Of a stretch of DNA of 64,000 bases, positions 50,532 to 61,638 are shown in pieces. The translations under genes and the position numbers were made by a program. Each line of letters begins with the position of its first letter. Within the stretch, counting starts at the first letter, position 1. This DNA comes from VRUE01 sp963816785 (GTDB lineage Bacteria; Actinomycetota; Thermoleophilia; Solirubrobacterales; 70-9), in the NCBI GenBank assembly GCA_963816785.1, contig CAWFLL010000004.1:496001-560000 (forward strand). Reading direction: 5' to 3'. The notes below the pieces were generated by a model. The model worked only from the letters and a program-made list of their open reading frames with translations. It was not told the DNA's origin and searched no databases.

Positions 50532-50599
50532 CACGAAACCTCGTGCTTCGCTCGCTTCGCGAAGAACCAGATATGCACGCTTGCTCGCTCCGCACTCAT
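50531..50599 (-). CDS. 22-residue leader peptide, copy 2 (upstream of prfB)
   Basis: ATG at 50599, 22 sense codons, TGA at 50531-50533 overlapping the prfB ATG (TGATG). The product starts MSAERASVHIWF and ends FAKRAKHEVS; it matches the copy at 33110 at 16 of 22 residues. The next gene starts MAE in both places. No Shine-Dalgarno is seen, and TAACCT lies exactly 6 bases before the ATG, as in a leaderless transcript. A 30-base core is identical in both copies, which have opposite orientations 17 kb apart. Since RF2 reads its TGA, the leader could feed back on prfB. Confidence 0.6.
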   Translation of the reverse strand: MSAERASVHIWFFAKRAKHEVS

Positions 50600-50605
50600 G
50601 CGAAC

Positions 50606-50611
50606 AGGTTA
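50606..50611 (-). promoter_or_regulatory. TANNNT hexamer before the prfB leader
   Basis: TAACCT, six bases upstream of the leader ATG, the position expected of a -10 element for a leaderless mRNA. It includes the TAA stop of the methyltransferase gene. No clear -35 box. Confidence 0.4.
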
Positions 50612-51505
50612 TTGGGGAACGGGAGTCGGATCCCCTGCAGCCGGGGCCCGGGCGCCGATGATCCAGGTCGACGCCGGCGCGACCACGCCGTCGGGACCGT
50701 CGAACTCGGACAGGGCCTGGTGGAGATCCGCTGCGATCTTCGGCCGGATCTCGTCGATCCGATCTTCCCAGAGCCGTAGCACCTCACCGGCCGGCCCGAG
50801 CGCCATGTTGAACTCGACCGCCTGGTCGAGGCCCTCGCCGATCTTGATCGGAAGGTCACAGCGAAGGAGCGATATCTCCTCGAAGCCCGCGATCCTGAGC
50901 TGGTCGCTGACCGTGTCGGCATCGGCCATCGAGAACGGGCCGGGCCCGCAGGTGGGCTCGTCGGTCTCCTCGGGGTGGTCGAGGTACCCCTCGACGACCT
51001 GTTCGGCGCGGCGGACCCAGTCGTTGTCGAGCTTGCGCCGCCAGACGACGGCGCAGAGCCTGCCCCCCGGGACCAGGGCCGAGCGGACGTTTCGGAGCGC
51101 CTGGACCGGGTTGGCAAAGAACATGATCCCCATCCGCGAGAAGGCGTAGTCGAAGCTCTCGCCGAGCTCGGCGACCTGGACGTCGCAGGCCTCGAAGCGG
51201 ACATTTGAGACGCCCGCATCCTCGGCCTCCTTCCTCGCCTCCTCGATGAACGGCTCCGAGACGTCGACTCCGACAGCCTCGCCACCGGGACCGACCAGGG
51301 AGGCAAGTCGCTGCGTCGTGTCGCCGAAGCCGCAGCCGAGGTCGATCACCTTCTCGTCCGGCCGGGGCGGATGGGCCTCCATCGCCGCCTCTCCGTGGGC
51401 GCCGAGCCCGGCCGTCACCAGCTCGCGGAACCTGACGAAGCGTTCGAACAGCGAGCCGCTCCACGCTTGGGCCGCCTCGGTGTTGGTCGCAGCGACGGAG
51501 ACCAT
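50609..51505 (-). CDS. Class I SAM-dependent methyltransferase
   Basis: A 298-residue methyltransferase. Motif I is KVIDLGCGFGDTTQRLASLVGPGGEAVGVDVSEPFIEEA, then VRFEACDVQVAELGESFDYAFSRMGIMFFANPVQALRNVRSALVPGGRLCAVVWRRK. This resembles small-molecule methyltransferases of the UbiE/Coq5-like group. The substrate is unknown. It sits between the SnoaL-like gene and the leader of prfB, all on the minus strand. Confidence 0.85.
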   Translation of the reverse strand: MVSVAATNTEAAQAWSGSLFERFVRFRELVTAGLGAHGEAAMEAHPPRPDEKVIDLGCGFGDTTQRLASLVGPGGEAVGVDVSEPFIEEARKEAEDAGVSNVRFEACDVQVAELGESFDYAFSRMGIMFFANPVQALRNVRSALVPGGRLCAVVWRRKLDNDWVRRAEQVVEGYLDHPEETDEPTCGPGPFSMADADTVSDQLRIAGFEEISLLRCDLPIKIGEGLDQAVEFNMALGPAGEVLRLWEDRIDEIRPKIAADLHQALSEFDGPDGVVAPASTWIIGARAPAAGDPTPVPQ

Positions 51506-51522
51506 GGACCGGAAGCCTACGC

Positions 51523-51911
51523 CTATCCGGTGCCGTGATCGAAGCCGCCGGCGTGGAGGGCCTCGGCGCGATCCTCGAATGGGCGCCAGCTGCGGATCCT
51601 GTGGTCGCGCAGCTCGAACAGCCAGGCCATCTCGTCCTCGCCGGCCGGAGAGCCGTCCTCTTCCCAGACCCAGACCCTCCTGATCAGCGCCGCCGCCGAG
51701 CCCGCCCCCGACTCGGTCCCGTCCTCGTAGAGCTTCTCGAGCACGATCGTCTGCTGCACTCCCCCGGGCGGGCGGGTGGCCCAGAGGCGGGCAGCCTCGA
51801 CGCCCTTGCGGAGCCCTCTCATCGCGTGCAGCTCGACCTCGGGGTCGAGGACCGCGACGAACCCGTCCAGGTCCCGCTCGTTGAAGGCGCGGACGAACTC
51901 GCGGACCGGGT

Positions 51912-51927
<16 letters not shown>
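51523..51927 (-). CDS. SnoaL-like/NTF2-fold protein
   Basis: About 134 residues from a GTG at 51927, overlapping the end of secA by 16 bases. It shows the NTF2-like pattern: DPVREFVRAFNERDLDGFVAVLDPEVELHAMRGLRKGVEAARLWATRP, then three strands with VLEKLYEDG, VWVWEEDGSPAGEDEMAWLFELRDHRIRSWRPFEDRAEAL. Members are small ligand-binding proteins or enzymes. A long overlapping frame extends further upstream but is not protein-like. Confidence 0.72.
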
Positions 51928-54761
<2,834 letters not shown>

Positions 54762-54809
54762 CGCCCCAAGGGTAGCTTTTTAGGCCGGTCGCCCGGCCGC
54801 GCTGCAGAG

Positions 54810-55163
54810 CTAGGACTCGGCGGCGCGGCCGCGGATCCGGTTGACGAGGCGGCGCGTCTGGCGGCGCTTGCGGCGCTTCTCGCGGTGTTTCTTCACCTGT
54901 CGGCGGATGTCCTCGGCCAGTTCGTGGATCGTATGGGTCACCTCGGGGGATGCCTCGCGGGCGCGCAGCGTCACGCCCTTCAGCCGCAGCGTCGCCTCGG
55001 CGACCTGGTTGTCGGAGATCGAGGGATTGCGCTCTTCCGACAGCTCCACCTCGAGCGTCGCCAGCTCCGAGACCTGCTTGCCGACCCGGCTGAATCGCTT
55101 CGTCACCAGCTCGCGCAACTCGTCGTCCACCTCGAGGTTGCGGCCGCGTATCTCGATTCGCAT
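54810..55163 (-). CDS. hpf: Ribosome hibernation promoting factor, short form
   Basis: A 117-residue protein of the HPF/YfiA fold: MRIEIRGRNLEVDDELRELVTKRFSRVGKQVSELATLEVELSEERNPSISDNQVAEATLRLKGVTLRAREASPEVTHTIHELAEDI, then a very basic tail (HREKRRKRRQTRRLVNRIRGR). It lacks the C-terminal dimerisation domain of the long HPF common in actinobacteria. Its tail could bind rRNA. In actinobacterial genomes hpf commonly precedes secA, as here. Confidence 0.88.
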   Translation of the reverse strand: MRIEIRGRNLEVDDELRELVTKRFSRVGKQVSELATLEVELSEERNPSISDNQVAEATLRLKGVTLRAREASPEVTHTIHELAEDIRRQVKKHREKRRKRRQTRRLVNRIRGRAAES

Positions 55164-55228
55164 CGATGCCTCCTTTGGGTCGGTGACCCGATGCTACGCC
55201 GACCTCGATCCGGCGACAAGACTCCGAC

Positions 55229-55273
55229 AGCCGATCAGGTTTTCCACCTCATGGATGGAAAACCTGATCGGCT
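55229..55273. repeat. 18-base perfect inverted repeat
   Basis: AGCCGATCAGGTTTTCCA at 55229-55246 and its exact complement at 55256-55273, with a 9-base loop. It includes the last bases of the comF stop codon. In RNA it makes a long stable hairpin in either direction. No T tract follows, so it may be a terminator of comF without U tail or a protein-binding site before hpf. Confidence 0.65.
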
Positions 55274-55895
55274 AGAGCCTGCGGGCGAAGGTGATCGCGA
55301 CGACGCGAATTGCGCCGGCGGCGCGGAGCGCACGGGCGGCGGCGCTGAGGGTCGAGCCGGTGGTCAGCACGTCGTCGACGAGGACGGCGCTGCGCGGCGC
55401 CTCGCCGGTGGCGTGGATCCGGGGTGGCCGGCCGAGCCGGTCCGCACGGCGCCGGCCGACCTGCCGCCCCGCGCCGCGGCGGCCGAGGCACGGCCGCAGG
55501 GGCAGGCCGGCTCCCTCGCCAAGGGCCGCGGCGATCTCGCCGGCCGGGTCGAAGCCCCGCCGCAGCGAGCGCAGTCGGGAGGTCGGAACCGGAACGATCT
55601 CGCCGCTCAGCAGGTCCCGGGGGGCGAGCCGGAGGATCCGGTCCGCCATCAGCGCGGCGACCGGCAGCAGGCTGCGGAACTTGAGCGCGGCGACCAGGTC
55701 GCGGGCGACACCCTCATAGGGGGCCGAGGACCAGGCCCGATCGGTCCCGGGGGGCCCCGCTCCGCACAGGGACGTGGCCCCGGCAAGGCGCCGCCCGCAG
55801 CGCCGGCAGACGATCGCCTCGGCACCGCAGGAGCGCCCGCAGGATGCGCACAGCGTCGGCACGAGGGCCGCCGTCACCGAATCGAGGAGCTTCAC
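55272..55895 (-). CDS. ComF family phosphoribosyltransferase-like protein
   Basis: A 207-residue protein. A zinc-finger lead has CASCGRSC and CRRCGRRL. The type I phosphoribosyltransferase domain contains YEGVARDLVAALKFR, VPVPTSRLRSLRRGFDPAGEIAAAL, and the PRPP loop SAVLVDDVLTTGSTLSAAARALRAAGA. In naturally competent bacteria ComF aids DNA uptake; in other species the role is unknown. It heads the hpf-secA group on the minus strand. Confidence 0.88.
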   Translation of the reverse strand: MKLLDSVTAALVPTLCASCGRSCGAEAIVCRRCGRRLAGATSLCGAGPPGTDRAWSSAPYEGVARDLVAALKFRSLLPVAALMADRILRLAPRDLLSGEIVPVPTSRLRSLRRGFDPAGEIAAALGEGAGLPLRPCLGRRGAGRQVGRRRADRLGRPPRIHATGEAPRSAVLVDDVLTTGSTLSAAARALRAAGAIRVVAITFARRL

Positions 55896-55957
55896 CCGCC
55901 GAGCATGAGGCGCGGCGGCGCCCGGGTGGCGCGCTCAGTGTCAAGCAAGCGTCAGGT

Positions 55958-56973
55958 TCAAGCGACGCGAGCCGCGATGCCGCCGACCAGCAGCCCCCGC
56001 GAGGGCACCTCGGCCCCCTCGAGCAGGACCGTGTCGCGGACGACCGCGCCGGCGCCGATCCGGCAGCGATCGCCGACCACCACGGGGCCCTCGATCCGGG
56101 CCCCCTCGCCGAGCTCGAGGCCGACCCCGAGCAGGGCGGGACCGCTCACCTCGGCGTCGCCGAGCGGGTCGGCCGACCAGACTCCCGCCTCCACCTCCGG
56201 CGCGCCCCGCTCGACGGCGACCTCGCCTTGCAGGGCATCGAGGTTGCCCTGGCGCAGCTCGACGAGGTTGCCGATGTCGTTCCAGTAGGCGTCGATCTCA
56301 TGCGAGTAGAAGGGCAGGTCGCCCTCGAGCAGCGCCGGGAACACGTCCATCGCCCAGTCGGCGAAGCCGGGGGGGTCGTCCTCGGAGGCGGCCCTGCTGG
56401 TGCCGGGCTCGGGGAAGTAGTCGAAGATCGCGGAGCGGAACATGTAGATGCCGCAGTTGGCGAGGTCGGAGAGCGCCTCGGCCGGCGGCGGCTTCTCCTG
56501 GAAGCCCTGGATGCGGCCGTCGTCGGCGGTGATCACGACGCCGAACTGGCTCGTGTCCGCGACCCGCTTCGTCGCCAGCGTCGCGATCCCGTCTTGCGCC
56601 TCGTGGAGCTCGGCGCAGCGCCGCTCAGGTCGATGTCGGTGAGCGCGTCACCGGAGATCACCAGGAAGGGCTCGTCCCCGAAGAAGTCGGCGCACGTTGC
56701 GGACCCCGCCGGCGGTGCCCGAGCAGCTCGCTCCTCGTAGCTGTAGGAGAGCTCGATCCCGAACTCCGAGCCGTCGCCGAAGCGGTCCTCGGATCGTGTC
56801 CGGGAACCAGTGCAGGTTGGCGATCACCTCGCTCGAAGCCGTGCGCGGACGAGGAGGCGGACGATGTGCTCCATCACCGGCCGGTTCAGAACCGGCACCA
56901 TCGGCTTCGGCATCTCGTAGGTGAGCGGCCGCAGCCGGGTCCCCAGGCCCGCGGCGAGAATCATCGCCCTCAT
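55958..56973 (-). pseudogene. Sugar nucleotidyltransferase (mannose/glucose-1-phosphate type), frameshifted
   Basis: The N-terminus at 56973 is MRAMILAAGLGTRLRPLTYEMPKPMVPV, the nucleotide-binding signature. About 100 bases later the frame breaks. EVIANLHWFPDTIR and LGTAGGVRNVR appear in other frames before a stable frame from 56536 to 55958. That last part contains GRIQGFQEKP, CGIYMFRSAIFDYFPE, DIGNLVELRQGNLDALQGEV and a left-handed beta-helix tail (GPVVVGDRCRIGAGAVVRDTVLLEGAEV). Four or more indels are needed in about 400 bases. Conserved residues in every piece point to sequence errors. The enzyme would make GDP-mannose or a similar donor. Confidence 0.75.
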
Positions 56974-56990
56974 CGTGCGGCGGGTGCGTC

Positions 56991-58270
56991 TCAGGTGCCC
57001 TGGTCCCAGCGAGGCCAGGTACTTCTGACTGCACGTCGGTCAGCCGGTCGATCACGATGCCCTTCGAAACCAGCTTGAGGCGGGCGATCTCCTGGTCGAT
57101 CTCGTCGCGGGACCCGGTAGACCCTCTTCTCCAGGCTCGTCGTGGTTCTTGGCCATGTGCTCGGCCGCCAGCGCCTGGTTGGCGAAGCTCATGTCCATCA
57201 CCGCGGCCGGGTGGCCCTCGGCGGCGGCCAGGTTCACCAGCCGCCCCTCGGCGAGCAGGAAGATCTCGCGCCCGTCCTTGAGGCGGTGGCCCTCGACGAA
57301 CGGCCGCGCCTCGAACGCTCGACTCGGTGATCGCATCGAGATCGCCCTTGTTGATCTCGACGTCGAAGTGGCCCGAGTTGCAGACGATCGCGCCGCTCTT
57401 CATCACGTCGAACATCTCGCCGGCGATCGCGTCGCGGTTGCCGGTGACCGAGATGAAGACGTCGCCCTCCTCGCCGCCTCGACTCCGGGCATCACCTCGA
57501 AGCCGTCCATCACGGCCTCCAGCGCCCGCAGCGGGTCGACCTCGCAGACGATCACGTGGGCGCCGTGGCCCTTGGCGCGCATCGCGACGCCCTTGCCGCA
57601 CCAGCCGTAGCCGATCACGACGACCCGCAGGCCGGCGATCAGCACGTTCGTCGCGCGGATCACCCCGTCGAGCGTCGACTGGCCGGTGCCGTAGCGGTTG
57701 TCGAAGAAGTGCTTGGTGTTCGGCGTCGTTGACGGCGATGATCGGGAAGCCGAGCTTGCCCTCCGCCTCCAGCGCCTTCGAGCCGGATCACGCCCGTGGT
57801 CGTCTCCTCGGTGCCGCCGATGACCTCCGAGAGCTGCTCCGGGCGCTCGCCGTGCAGGACGCTGATCACGTCGGCGCCGTCGTCCATCGTGATCTGCGGG
57901 TGCTTGTCGACGACGGTGTCGATGTGCCGGTAGTAGGTCTCGTTGTCCTCGCCGTTGATCGCGTAGACCTCGGCCCCGTAGCGGTCGACCAGCGCCGCCG
58001 CCGACGTCGTCCTGGGTCGAGAGCGGGTTCGACGCGCAGAGCGCGACGTCGGCGCCGCCGGCCATCAGCGTGCGCACCAGGTTCGCCGTCTCGGTCGTGA
58101 CGTGCAGGCAGCAGGCCGATCCGGATCCCGTCGAGGGGCTTCTCGCGCTCGAAGCGCTCGCGGATCTGGGCCAGCACCGGCATCTGGCGCTCGGCCCACT
58201 CGATCCGCTTCTGACCGGCGTCGGCGAGGGCGATGTCGGCGATGTCGTAGTTGGAGGCGGCGGTTGCCAT
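56991..58270 (-). pseudogene. ahcY: S-adenosylhomocysteine hydrolase, frameshifted
   Basis: Starts MATAASNYDIADIALADAGQ at 58270. Pieces of the family follow in changing frames: RTLMAGGADVALCASNPLSTQDDV, MDDGADVISVLHGERPEQLSEVIGGTEETTTGVIRL, HFFDNRYGTGQSTLDGVIRATNVLIAGLRVVVIGYGWCGKGVAMRAKGHGAHVIVCEVDPLRALEAVMDGFEVMPG, and FDVMKSGAIVCNSGHFDVEINKGDLDAITE. An end WDQGT with TGA at 56991 fits the usual terminus. I count at least eight frame changes. The gene is normally indispensable, so errors are likelier than decay. It splits S-adenosylhomocysteine to adenosine and homocysteine with bound NAD. Confidence 0.85.
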
Positions 58271-58340
58271 CGGTTCCCTTTCGTGTCTCGATCTGGTTCG
58301 CGCGAAGGATACGGGGATACGGCCGCCCCGGGACTCGCGG

Positions 58341-59328
58341 TCAGGGGCGCCCGAGGGCGCTCTTCAGGTTCTCGATCGCATCAATCGGTAGGGGATCCAC
58401 GCCGCGCGCCCGGGCCAGCTCGAGGCTGACCAGGTCACCGAGCATCAGCGCCCAGAGCAGTCTTTCGGGACGGCCCTCACCGCGGGTCTCGACCCGGATC
58501 GCCGGCGCCCCGGTGGCCTCGATCGCCGCCGCCGTCAGCTCGAAGCGGCGCCGGTCGCGAGAATGCTGGTCGGCGTCCTCGAGCAGGATCGCCGCCGCTC
58601 TGGCTCCGGCTGGCAGACACCCCGTCCCAGCCACAGATGTCGTTGTGATCGGCCTCGGGCAGCTCGGCGAAGAACGCGGGCAGCTTCGCGTTCTCGTTGA
58701 CCTGGGTCTTCCAGCGCCGCGCGACCGGGACCGTCAGGTCGGCGCCGTAGACGATCGGGAGGGCGCCCTCGATCGCGGCGGCGATCTCGGCCGCCCGGGG
58801 GCGGAGCTCGGTCGAGTGTTCCTCCAGGAACCTCGCCGCGGCCTCGATCTCGGCCTGGATCCGCGGCGCCGCGCCGGCCAGCGCGGCCACCTCAGCTGCG
58901 CAGACCAGCATGTAGGCGACGCCGGCGCGGGGAGCGGGCAGCAGCCCAGGCAGGCCGATCACCGGCACGTCCGCGGCCCGTGCGAGCTCGGCCAGCTCGC
59001 CGCCGGCGCTGGCGACGATCCGCCGGGCGCCGAGCGCGCCGGCGGCCTCGAAGCAGCCGAGCGTCTCCTCGGTCTCGCCGGAGTAGCTCGAGCAGAGCAC
59101 GGCCCACTCGGCGGTCGCCCAGCTCGGCAGCTCGTACCCGCGGATCGTCAGGAGCGGCCGCTCGAGCCGGTCGCCGAGGGCCGCCGCGGCGAGGTCGCCG
59201 CCGATCGCCGACCCCCCCATCCCGCAGACGAGCAGTCCGGCTGAGGAGGCCGGCGCGATCCGGGCCGACTCGACCCGCCACAGGGCGTCGCGGAGGTGCT
59301 CCGGGATGGCCAGGACCTCGTCGAGCAT
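58341..59328 (-). pseudogene. SIS-domain sugar-phosphate isomerase-like protein, frameshifted near 58610
   Basis: Starts MLDEVLAIPEHLRDALWRVES at 59328. The first SIS half has LLVCGMGGSAIGGDLAAAAL and LCSSYSGETEETLGCFEAAGALGARRIVAS; then ALPIVYGADLTVPVARRWKTQVNENAKLPAFFAELPEADHNDICGW. The match to bifunctional phosphoglucose/phosphomannose isomerases is good to that point. The last 95 residues (from RTPTS-like sequence to LPIDAIENLKSALGRP, ending 58341) are in another frame after one indel near 58610. It probably feeds fructose-6-phosphate into mannose-type sugars. Confidence 0.75.
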
Positions 59329-59335
59329 CCGATGC

Positions 59336-60320
59336 CTACCCTCGCACCCTCTCGCTCCGGCCGGCCACCGCGCCCTCGATGGCCATCTCCGGCCCGACCT
59401 CGGCGCCCGGGGCCAGGATCGAGCCGCTGACCCGCGCCCCCTCGCCGACGATGCACCCGTCGAGCAGGACCGATTCGCGAATCTCGGCACCCGCCTCGAT
59501 CCTGCAGCCGGGGGCGACGACGGCTCGCGGCCCGACGACCGCGTCCGCCGCCACCTCCGCGGAGGCCGCGACGAGGACTCCCGGCGAGCTCGGCTCGACC
59601 AGGGTCCTGACCGCTGCCCTCGAGGATGTCCCAGCTCGCCTGCAGGTAGCGCTCGGGCGTCCCGATGTCCATCCAGTAGCCCTCGAGCCGCTCCGCGAAC
59701 AGCCCGTTGCCAATCAGCCGCGGGAAGACATCGAGCTCGATCGAGACCCTCTCGCCGGGCCGGATCTCCCCGAGCATGGAGCGCTCGAGGACGTAGGCGC
59801 CTGCGTTGATCTCCCCCGGCACGTGCTCACCCGTCTTTTCCGCGAAGTCCGTCACCTCCCCTCCGGCGCCGGTGCTGACCAGGCCGTAGGTGGCGGAGTC
59901 CTCGACCGGATGGAGGCCGATCGTCGCCTGCGCCCCGAATCGCTCATGGGCACGCAGCAGCGCGGTCAGGTCGAGGTCGGTGAGGACGTCGCCGTTGAGC
60001 GCCAGGAAGCGATCGCCGAGCGCGTCTCCCAGAGCGCCGGCGGCGAAGCGGATTGCGCCGGCGGTGCCGAGGGGCTCCGGCTCGGACACGTAGCGGATCT
60101 TTGCACCGGCTCGCTCCTCCTCTCCGGCGAGCGCCTCGCGCAGGACATCCGGCAGGAACCCGCTGGCAAGCACGACCTCGGTGACGCCGTGGCCGGCCAG
60201 CCACTCGATCGTGTAGGCCAGCAACGGGCGGTCGACGAGGGTCAGCGCGGGCTTGGGAACGGTCTCGGTCAGCGGCCGCAACCGCGTCCCCTCTCCCCCG
60301 ACGAGGACGATCGCCTGCAC
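59336..60320 (-). pseudogene. Nucleotidyltransferase with left-handed beta-helix domain, one frameshift near 59605
   Basis: GTG at 60320, 4 bases after the ugd stop, opens MQAIVLVGGEGTRLRPLTETVPKPALTLVDRPLLAYTIEWL. FLALNGDVLTDLDLTALLRAH, GEINAGAYVLERSML and GYWMDIGTPERYLQASWDIL are family features to about 59610. Beyond that the sequence continues in another frame as SPGVLVAASAEVAADAVVGPRAVVAPGCRIEAGAEIRESVLLDGCIVGEGARVSGSI, a hexapeptide-repeat helix, ending 59336. One indel joins the parts. It would make a UDP-, GDP- or dTDP-sugar. Confidence 0.78.
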
Positions 60321-60324
60321 GGAC

Positions 60325-61638
60325 TCAGTCAGCCCTTGTCGGGGTCGGCGTCGGGCCGGATGCCCTGCCGATTCCCTCATACTCGAAGCCCGCGGCGCCG
60401 AGCGCTGCGGGGTCGAGGAAGTTGCGGCCGTCGACGATCAGCGGCCGCGCCATCCTGCCGGCCGCCTCCTGCCAGTCCAGCTCCGCGAACTCCGGCCACT
60501 CGGTGACGAGCACGGCGGCGTCGGCGCCGTCCAGGGCCTCCAACGCCGAGGCCGACATCGAGACTCCGGGCATGTCGGCGCTGGCGCGCTCCATCGCGAC
60601 CGGGTCGTAGGCCGTGACGGTCGCTCCCTCGCCCTCGAGCCGGGCTGCGAGGACGAGACTCGACGCTCCCCGCATGTCGTCGGTATTGGGCTTGAAGGAG
60701 AGGCCGAGCAGGGCGATGCGCTTGCCGGCGAGGGAGCCGAGATGGCGCCCGAGCTTCTTGATCACCCGCCGCTTCTGCAGCTCGTTGACCTCGATCACCG
60801 CGCTCAGCAGCTGGAAGTGGTAGCCGGAGTTCGCGGCGAGCTGCTTCAGGGCGGAGACGTCCTTGGTGAAGCAGGAGCCCCCCCACCCGAGGCCCGCCTG
60901 GAGGAACTTCGGGCCGATCCGATCGTCGAGGCCGACGCCGTGGGCGACGTCTCCGACGTCGGCGCCAACCTCCTCGCAGACGTTCGCGATCTCGTTGATG
61001 AATGAGATCTTCGCGGCCAGGAACGCGTTCGAGGCGAGCTTGATCATCTCGGCGCTGGTGACGTCGGTCTCGACTAGCTCGCCCCCGAGCGGCTCGTAGA
61101 GGCCCGCCACCAGCTCGCCGACCTCCTCGTCCCCAGGATCGGCTCCGATCACGACCCGGTTGGGATGGAGGAAGTCGGAGATCGCGCTGCCCTCCTTGAG
61201 GAACTCGGGACAGGAGACGTAGGCGAGATCGGGGAGGTCGCGGCGGATCGCGTTGCCGGTGCCGGCCGGCACCGTGCTCTTCATGATCAGCACATGGTCG
61301 CCGCCGTTCTGCAGCTCCTCGACCACGGCCATCACGCGGCTCAGGTCCGCGTCCCCGGAGTGCGTCGGCGGGGTGTCGACGCAGACGAAGAGCAGGCGGG
61401 CGGCGTCGAGCACCTCTCCCATCTCGGTGGTGAACGTGAGGCGGTCCGCGTTCTTCGTCAGAAGCTCGTCCAGGCCGGGCTCGTGGATCGTCGTCTCGCC
61501 GCGCGAGAGCGCCTCGACCTTCTCCGCGACGATGTCCCGGGCGGTCACCTGATGGCCGAGCTCGGCGAAGCAGGCGGCGGTCACAAGCCCGACCCAGCCG
61601 ACGCCGATCACCCCGATCGGCTCTCTGTCTGCGCTCAT
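60325..61638 (-). CDS. ugd: UDP-glucose 6-dehydrogenase family nucleotide-sugar dehydrogenase
   Basis: A 437-residue enzyme. NAD motif GVIGVGWVGLVTAACFAELGHQVTARD, then RLLFVCVDTPPTHSGDADLS and STVPAGTGNAIRRDLPDLAYVSCPEFLKEGSAISDFLHPNRVVIGAD. The catalytic Cys is in LGWGGSCFTKDVSALKQLA. It oxidises UDP-glucose (or UDP-ManNAc type substrates) twice to the uronate. The start overlaps the LCP stop (ATGA). No indels seen. Confidence 0.92.
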   Translation of the reverse strand: MSADREPIGVIGVGWVGLVTAACFAELGHQVTARDIVAEKVEALSRGETTIHEPGLDELLTKNADRLTFTTEMGEVLDAARLLFVCVDTPPTHSGDADLSRVMAVVEELQNGGDHVLIMKSTVPAGTGNAIRRDLPDLAYVSCPEFLKEGSAISDFLHPNRVVIGADPGDEEVGELVAGLYEPLGGELVETDVTSAEMIKLASNAFLAAKISFINEIANVCEEVGADVGDVAHGVGLDDRIGPKFLQAGLGWGGSCFTKDVSALKQLAANSGYHFQLLSAVIEVNELQKRRVIKKLGRHLGSLAGKRIALLGLSFKPNTDDMRGASSLVLAARLEGEGATVTAYDPVAMERASADMPGVSMSASALEALDGADAAVLVTEWPEFAELDWQEAAGRMARPLIVDGRNFLDPAALGAAGFEYEGIGRASGPTPTPTRAD

